Assembly (NCBI GenBank): GCA_021442155.1
Contig: CM038218.1
Coordinates: 57,287,161-57,351,160, forward strand
Source of the DNA: Cymbidium sinense
Taxonomy: Eukaryota; Streptophyta; Magnoliopsida; Asparagales; Orchidaceae
Reading direction: 5' to 3'
DNA: 64,000 nt
Shown here: in pieces, positions 58,677-64,000 of the stretch
How positions within the stretch are numbered: position 1 is the first letter of the stretch
Layout: each line of letters starts with the position of its first letter
Notes under the pieces: generated by a model
Database searches by the model: none
What the model was told of the DNA's origin: nothing
The model's input: the letters and a program-made list of their open reading frames with translations, nothing else
Made by a program: the position numbers and the translations under genes

Positions 58677-61600
58677 TGGTGTTTATTTTTGAGATGTGAT
58701 ACCACATACATTTGGGGTACTTATTGAAATGATCGTATGACATTAAGAAAGATGCATAATCTTGAAAGATAGAAATCATCACCCTATAATGGACTTAATC
58801 ACTTAATAAGGACTCTAATTCATGATGAGTCTTTGAATGTACCAGAGATCTTCCCTACTTTACATGGAAAAGTAAAGTAGGGTTTATATTAAGCCAAGTT
58901 CATTATTTCCTATGGAGGCAAGCCCATAGTTAATTACATCTTAAGGGATGTGAATCCATTAAGAATACTCTCAATTAAAGTAGCAATTAAAGTCTCCAAA
59001 GATTTTAAGGTTTGACTATCAAAGGATTAGTTGTATTAGAAAATCAAATGGGAAAACTCAAGGAGAAGACTTATTATCAAGCCAAAGGAAACTAGTAGGG
59101 ATGCTTGATACTAGAAACCTAGTGAGCATTTCAACTATCCTATAATTGGGTTTTATAATTTTGAAATTAAAGAGAAGAACAATTTTGTCAAAGTTGACAA
59201 TTCATTAGAAAGCTAGAATCTATAGTCCAACAATACAAGATTGTGGAAATACCTAAGAGGTGAGGATTTATGCTTGTAGCTTGAATAGAAATAGCCACCT
59301 CATATCCTAAATCTAGGGAGCTTTATCATAAGCTAAAGCATTACCTAAATCTAAGCAAAAATAGTCATATGGTTTAACTCCATAAGAGAGGATAAACTGT
59401 TCGACTGCTGGACTTACATCCGCTTGGAGTGGCTACTAACACCTCCTGCTTTACATCCATGAAGTCCAATCATATGTTTTGCAAGATTAGTTATGTTGTT
59501 TAATTAGAATGAAACTAAAGTTCTTAAACCCACTCCCTAAGAGACTTGACCATGAGTGGTATGAGCATATGACTTAGTGTAAAATCTTTTCAAATTTTAT
59601 TTATTTTGACACTTCATTTTGATAGGCTTTGGGTTTTGATGCCTACATGCATGATGAAATAAGGTTGTTGGCTAAATCAACAAGAAAGAGGTGTTTTCAA
59701 AAATAAGGGATGTCCTCGAGGTCAAGAATTTCACTATTGTGCAAGGATGGAAATCATCAATTTTCAAGAGAAATAATATGATGTGTAAGTTGTTGGCCAT
59801 TCAACATTCCGCTAAGGGGTTGTTAATTCTTTTAATTATTTTGATTTATGTCCTAGGCTTTATGTGAGGTTATGAATTATTTAAAACTTTAGTTATGAGT
59901 TGTAGTTGGGTAGAAAGATTATTTTTTTCTAAAAGCCTAATCACATTCCACGCCACACATTCAAACATCAAACATATAAAGAAACTAAGAAAAGCATGCC
60001 ATCCTAATTGTGCACTTTAAACACAACATCAAACAATTTTATAGCTAATAAAAGAATAAAAGCAGGTGGGTGTCACTGCATAACAAAAAGAAAAATGGGT
60101 AATGAGCTCTACCTTTATACAACCGCAGTAATAAAATAATTTGCAATTTACAAATGATAAATGTTGTGGGGGGCCTTCAAGTCTTCATGGCTTCATGTAT
60201 CTTCCTCCTCTGATTTGGTTAGCTCCACTTCAAAGGCATTACATGGCCTCCCAGGATAAAGCCTTCTAGCCAATGCTCATCCTTATCCCCCCATAGCACT
60301 AAACCTAATTTCTAATCCAAAATTACATTAAAAATAGAAAAGTAAATATAACTTCACCTACAAGATAGGTGTTTAAATATACATACAACCCAAGTAGTTA
60401 TACTTATAATTTGGACTTAGCACCGCATATAAAAAGCCCAACTATCCTAACTTGATTATGCTTAGGGGCTTAAGCAACCTTCAAAGAGAGCATTAATATT
60501 TAAAGCATCTCCTTAAACATAATCCAAAAAAACATGATTAGCTAATCACCTACCATCCTACAACATATACACCATAACATCTAGTCTAAAATAATACATC
60601 ACAAAACAAAACATACATCACACCATGCCTCATCCTAATATAAGGCAAGAAGTGGTGACTTAATCTAATGTGTGTATTAAGGTTTGTGGTATGTCCTAAC
60701 TAGGCTGTAGAAATAAGATTTTCTATGTGTAGAATGATTCAACTTAAAGGGTGGTTTCACTTCAAGTGCTTTAATTGATTTGCAAGTTTTAATTTGTGTT
60801 TTGTTTTGTTTCATATGACATACACATAGAAACAAAGTGTTGTAAAGAGAAGAAAAGAGGTTTCCTCTTTCATCCCTACCTTAAACCACTTTCTAAAGCA
60901 TGTTAATTTGATTTAGTTCTCTTTAGTGAATGGCTTATTACACATTTTAGATTAATCCTAAGTTTAAGTTCTCTTTAAATAATTCTATTGAATGTGAAAG
61001 GCTTCTCAAGATTAATCTAATTAAAATACTATCACATGACACATGCTAAATCATTCTTTTCCATCAAATGTAGCATGCATATGATTAAGTTTTAAGTATA
61101 CCTACTCATATAATATGTTTTAGTACATTTGAATGATGGAAGTGAGCATGTACATTTGAAGCTTTATATTTTTTCCTTTGATTGAATTATTTTATCATAT
61201 TAATTTAAGACTCTATCTAAATTCTTATGCAAAATATATAGGGATGAAATTAAATAGGGCGTCATTGTTAACGTGGAAGTGAGGTAATCAAATGACCTCC
61301 TTGGGCTACCTAAAGCCTCATATTCTATCTAGACTATATACCATTACATTCAAACCATATGTAAATTTACATGTATGAACATAAGAAAGAGAGCTCCAAA
61401 TCACATAATCAATTAATTCAATCACTTGAACAATTGCAAATGCATGTATTTTTATAAAAAAGGAAGGATTACCATTCTCTAATTAAATACACACATGTAT
61501 GTATATAAAAGACATAAGCATGGTTTTGTTAAACTGAAGTGAGGTAATCAAATCACCTCTTTAAGGCTAGCTAAAGCCTCATATTCCCCGGGATGTCTAC

Positions 61601-64000
61601 TATATACCACTTTTCTTAGATACATACACATGTATTCATAATTTGGAGAATGAAAATCATGCAAAAATTGATATTTAATTTGATTGATTCATTTATGTAT
61701 ATGAATTAAAGCATCATCCAAATTCTAGTATTGAAATACATAGGAATGAAATCAAATGGAGTACATGTTGTTAAACCAGGAAGTGAGGTAATCAAATGAC
61801 CTCCTTGGGCTAACTAAAGCTTTGTATTCTGGATGTCCATATTATATACCCATTCACTTATGTAAATGAATACATGAATAAAAGGAAAGGAGCTTCACTT
61901 CATACATTTAAGCTATAATCACATACATCTCCTATGTATTTATAACTAGCATTCATAGCATACCATTCATTTATAAGCTCGGAAAATATGTTTGGATTTA
62001 ATAGTGATAAAAGACACACATTATAAAATAAATCAACACATGCAAGCTTGACATAAAGGGAAACCATTTAATTTAATTAATTTTAAAAAAAGATGAATAT
62101 ATTATTTTAAATGACATACAACATCTAACATAATTGGAAAGGAATGAATAAGAATAAACATGTGATATCATTCAATTAAATTAATTCCTTAGGATAATCA
62201 AATCAAATAAAAGCATTTAAAGAAAATCAAGGCTTTTTAATTATCACTTTCAATTTCATATTTGATTTGGTTTGAAGAAATGAGAGAAAGTTTGCTAATT
62301 GTAGCCCATTCCCATGTTTGTGATTTTATTTGGTTTAATGAAATGTAATTAAGTTGATTTTATGGGTTAATTAGGTTGTACTATGCATTAAACCAGTCCT
62401 ATGTTGCCTTAATTTAATTAATCAAGTAATTATGAGCCAACATGATATGTACATACATTGGATATTAAATCAGCAATGAACCTAAGAAATGAAAGAGGCC
62501 TAATGCAATTGGCTCATAATTAGTGATTAATTAAGAAACTTAATTAAGTACTTTCATGGTTTTCCCACACATGTGGGTTGACCATAATTTCCTTAAATGT
62601 CTTTAGGTTATTGAACACCTAAAGATCTACCCATGAATTGATTAATTAAGATTTCATGTGATTATAGTTTCAAATTGATTAATTAAGCAATTTAATTAAT
62701 GAATTAAAACATCAATTAATCCCAAATTAATTAATTTCCATTCAAGTGAAATGGACTTAGGGAAAAGATTAGGAAAGTAATGAAGGTTAAGATAACCACT
62801 TTCCCTAATTAACCAAGCCATAAATCCCAAGAAAATTATGGGAGGCAGAGGTCATCCCATTAATCAACCTCAAAAGTTTGGGATTAATTACTTAGGTAAT
62901 TAGAGTAATTAAACTAAATAAGTTTTCAATTAAACCCAAATTAAGCCTTAATTATTCAAAATTAATTGGGATCAATTTTAATTGAATGTCCTCTAAAATA
63001 TCTTCAAAATAAATATTTACCTTGCATTTTTATGATTTTGCTATGGTTTGTTATAATTTTCCAAAGTTTCAGATTTAAATGATTTTCCATGATTTTTATA
63101 AAGTCCATTAATTTGTTTTAACTATTTGAACTTCAGAATGCAATATCTCCCAATCTGGAAATCCTTTTGAATTGAAAATTTTATGGTATGTAGATTTTAA
63201 GCTCAATTTTATTCTCTAAAAATTTCAAATCAATCTGATGTACCTTTTTAGTTTAATTAATGAAATTTGAGTGTCCATAAAACATAAATTAAGCTCAAAA
63301 TATTCAATAAAATTTGGGGCTTTTGGATTCATTGGACTTCCTCTCAGAAAGACAAATCCAACTAGCCATTATTTGTAATTTTAGTTAAGTATTTTATTTT
63401 TTTTATGAATTTTGAAGTTTCACATATTTTAATTAATTTTTAAAAAGCAGAGAATCCCTAATTTCTTAGTTAGCCACACATACTGACCATGGCCCATGTG
63501 GCATCATGTGATTGGCTAGCATGGTGTCGCAATAGCATATGAGCAGGAATGTGGACAAGGTCTTGCAGATCAAATCACCATCCATCCGACAACGGTCGAG
63601 GATTGATATGTGATCCACGATGAGTGTGATTCGTCGATTAGATCCAAATGATCTGCACGATCATCCTCTCCGAATAGGAGATCGGATGGTGGGCTATCAG
63701 AAGAGGCGAAAACATTATTTTGGGCATTATTTTTGCAATTCTTACCATAAACTTGAATGAAAAACTTCATTTTGGGCTCGATTTTCCAGCAATCTTCATC
63801 GAAAATCACTCCAAATGTGTGGGGATGATGTAAAATAAAAAAATGCAAGGGTAATCTAAAGGAAATTCCTAGAATTGAGCAAAAATCATCACACATAAAA
63901 TAACCTAAGGCCAACTACAATTCTTGAAAATTACCTCACTGAGGATGATTTCTAGGGGCAGTGATGATCCGAGCCTGCTCCTGAGGGCAAGAAGAAGCTT
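58677..64000 (+). mobile_element. Tat-lineage element copy C, LTR-like region (sense +), runs off the window
   Basis: Parallels the reverse complement of copy B from about 42,930 down to about 38,600, and copy A 451-1,310 from 61,785 on. It carries the same three subrepeats, the AATTAATT-rich block (62,300-63,000) and the GGCCCATGTGGCATCATGTG neighbourhood (63,490). No protein domain is reached before the window ends. The 114-codon minus-strand open frame at 63,570-63,914 lies antisense in this non-coding region and has no recognisable domain; I do not call it a gene. Confidence 0.75.
61272..61870 (+). repeat. Three subrepeats of about 250 bp with GAGGTAATCAAATGACCTC core
   Basis: Cores at 61,281, 61,541 (one base changed, CACCTC) and 61,785, spaced 260 and 244 bp. 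Each is followed by an AAAGCCTCATATTC-like word and ACTATATACC, a TATA-like string, in the same order as in copies A and B. Confidence 0.82.

Noticed and set aside
63570..63914. 114-codon minus-strand open frame as a gene
   Set aside because: Antisense within the Tat LTR-like/leader region, with no recognised domain and no support from the equivalent part of copy B.

Overview
This window looks like a nuclear, repeat-only stretch of a seed-plant genome. The evidence is the plant-type telomere word TTTAGGG/CCCTAAA covering about half of it, a Ty3/gypsy element of the Tat lineage (two RNase H domains), an RNase H-bearing plant L1-type LINE, an RTE-type LINE tail, and many copies of the 3' end of a plant glycine-rich RNA-binding protein (GRP) mRNA. 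I see no intact gene, no rRNA or tRNA and no prokaryotic feature. The species cannot be fixed from the sequence.

Layout. 1-370 is degenerate TTTAGGG repeat. 371-6,611 is a broken GRP copy, an internally deleted Tat element (copy A, sense +) and an AT-rich diverged tandem repeat. 6,612-18,654 is a telomere-like satellite in TTTAGGG orientation, carrying four GRP cassettes on the minus strand and one RTE LINE tail. 18,655-22,472 is a 5'-truncated L1-type LINE. From 22,473 the same satellite resumes in the opposite orientation (CCCTAAA, GRP cassettes on the plus strand) and runs to 58,291. It is interrupted by Tat copy B (sense -, 29,939 to about 42,990, plus about 1.85 kb of unassigned sequence to 44,841), by small Tat fragments at 49,240 and 55,500, and by a second LINE 3' end at 57,240-57,915. 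A last GRP cassette is broken at 58,676, and Tat copy C (sense +) runs off the right edge.

The most notable structure is the satellite. Its unit combines CCCTAAA blocks, an AT-rich TAAAATAAA/CCTAAA texture, a conserved hinge (CCTACTAGTTTACTTAATTT then A-run), a conserved leader of about 75 bp, and a cassette of about 390-480 bp from the 3' end of a GRP mRNA, closed by a poly(A)-like run. Several neighbouring cassettes start about 1.61-1.69 kb apart, and others lie at about twice that. The cassette sense strand is the C-rich telomeric strand in all 13 copies. I infer that a 5'-truncated GRP retrocopy landed in telomeric repeats and the composite was then amplified as a satellite.

The array reverses polarity only once, at the LINE, giving a head-to-head (TTTAGGG)n...(CCCTAAA)n arrangement. 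All coding traces are broken. Nothing here forms a working pathway, although transcription of the G-rich strand would yield RNA antisense to GRP mRNA 3' ends.
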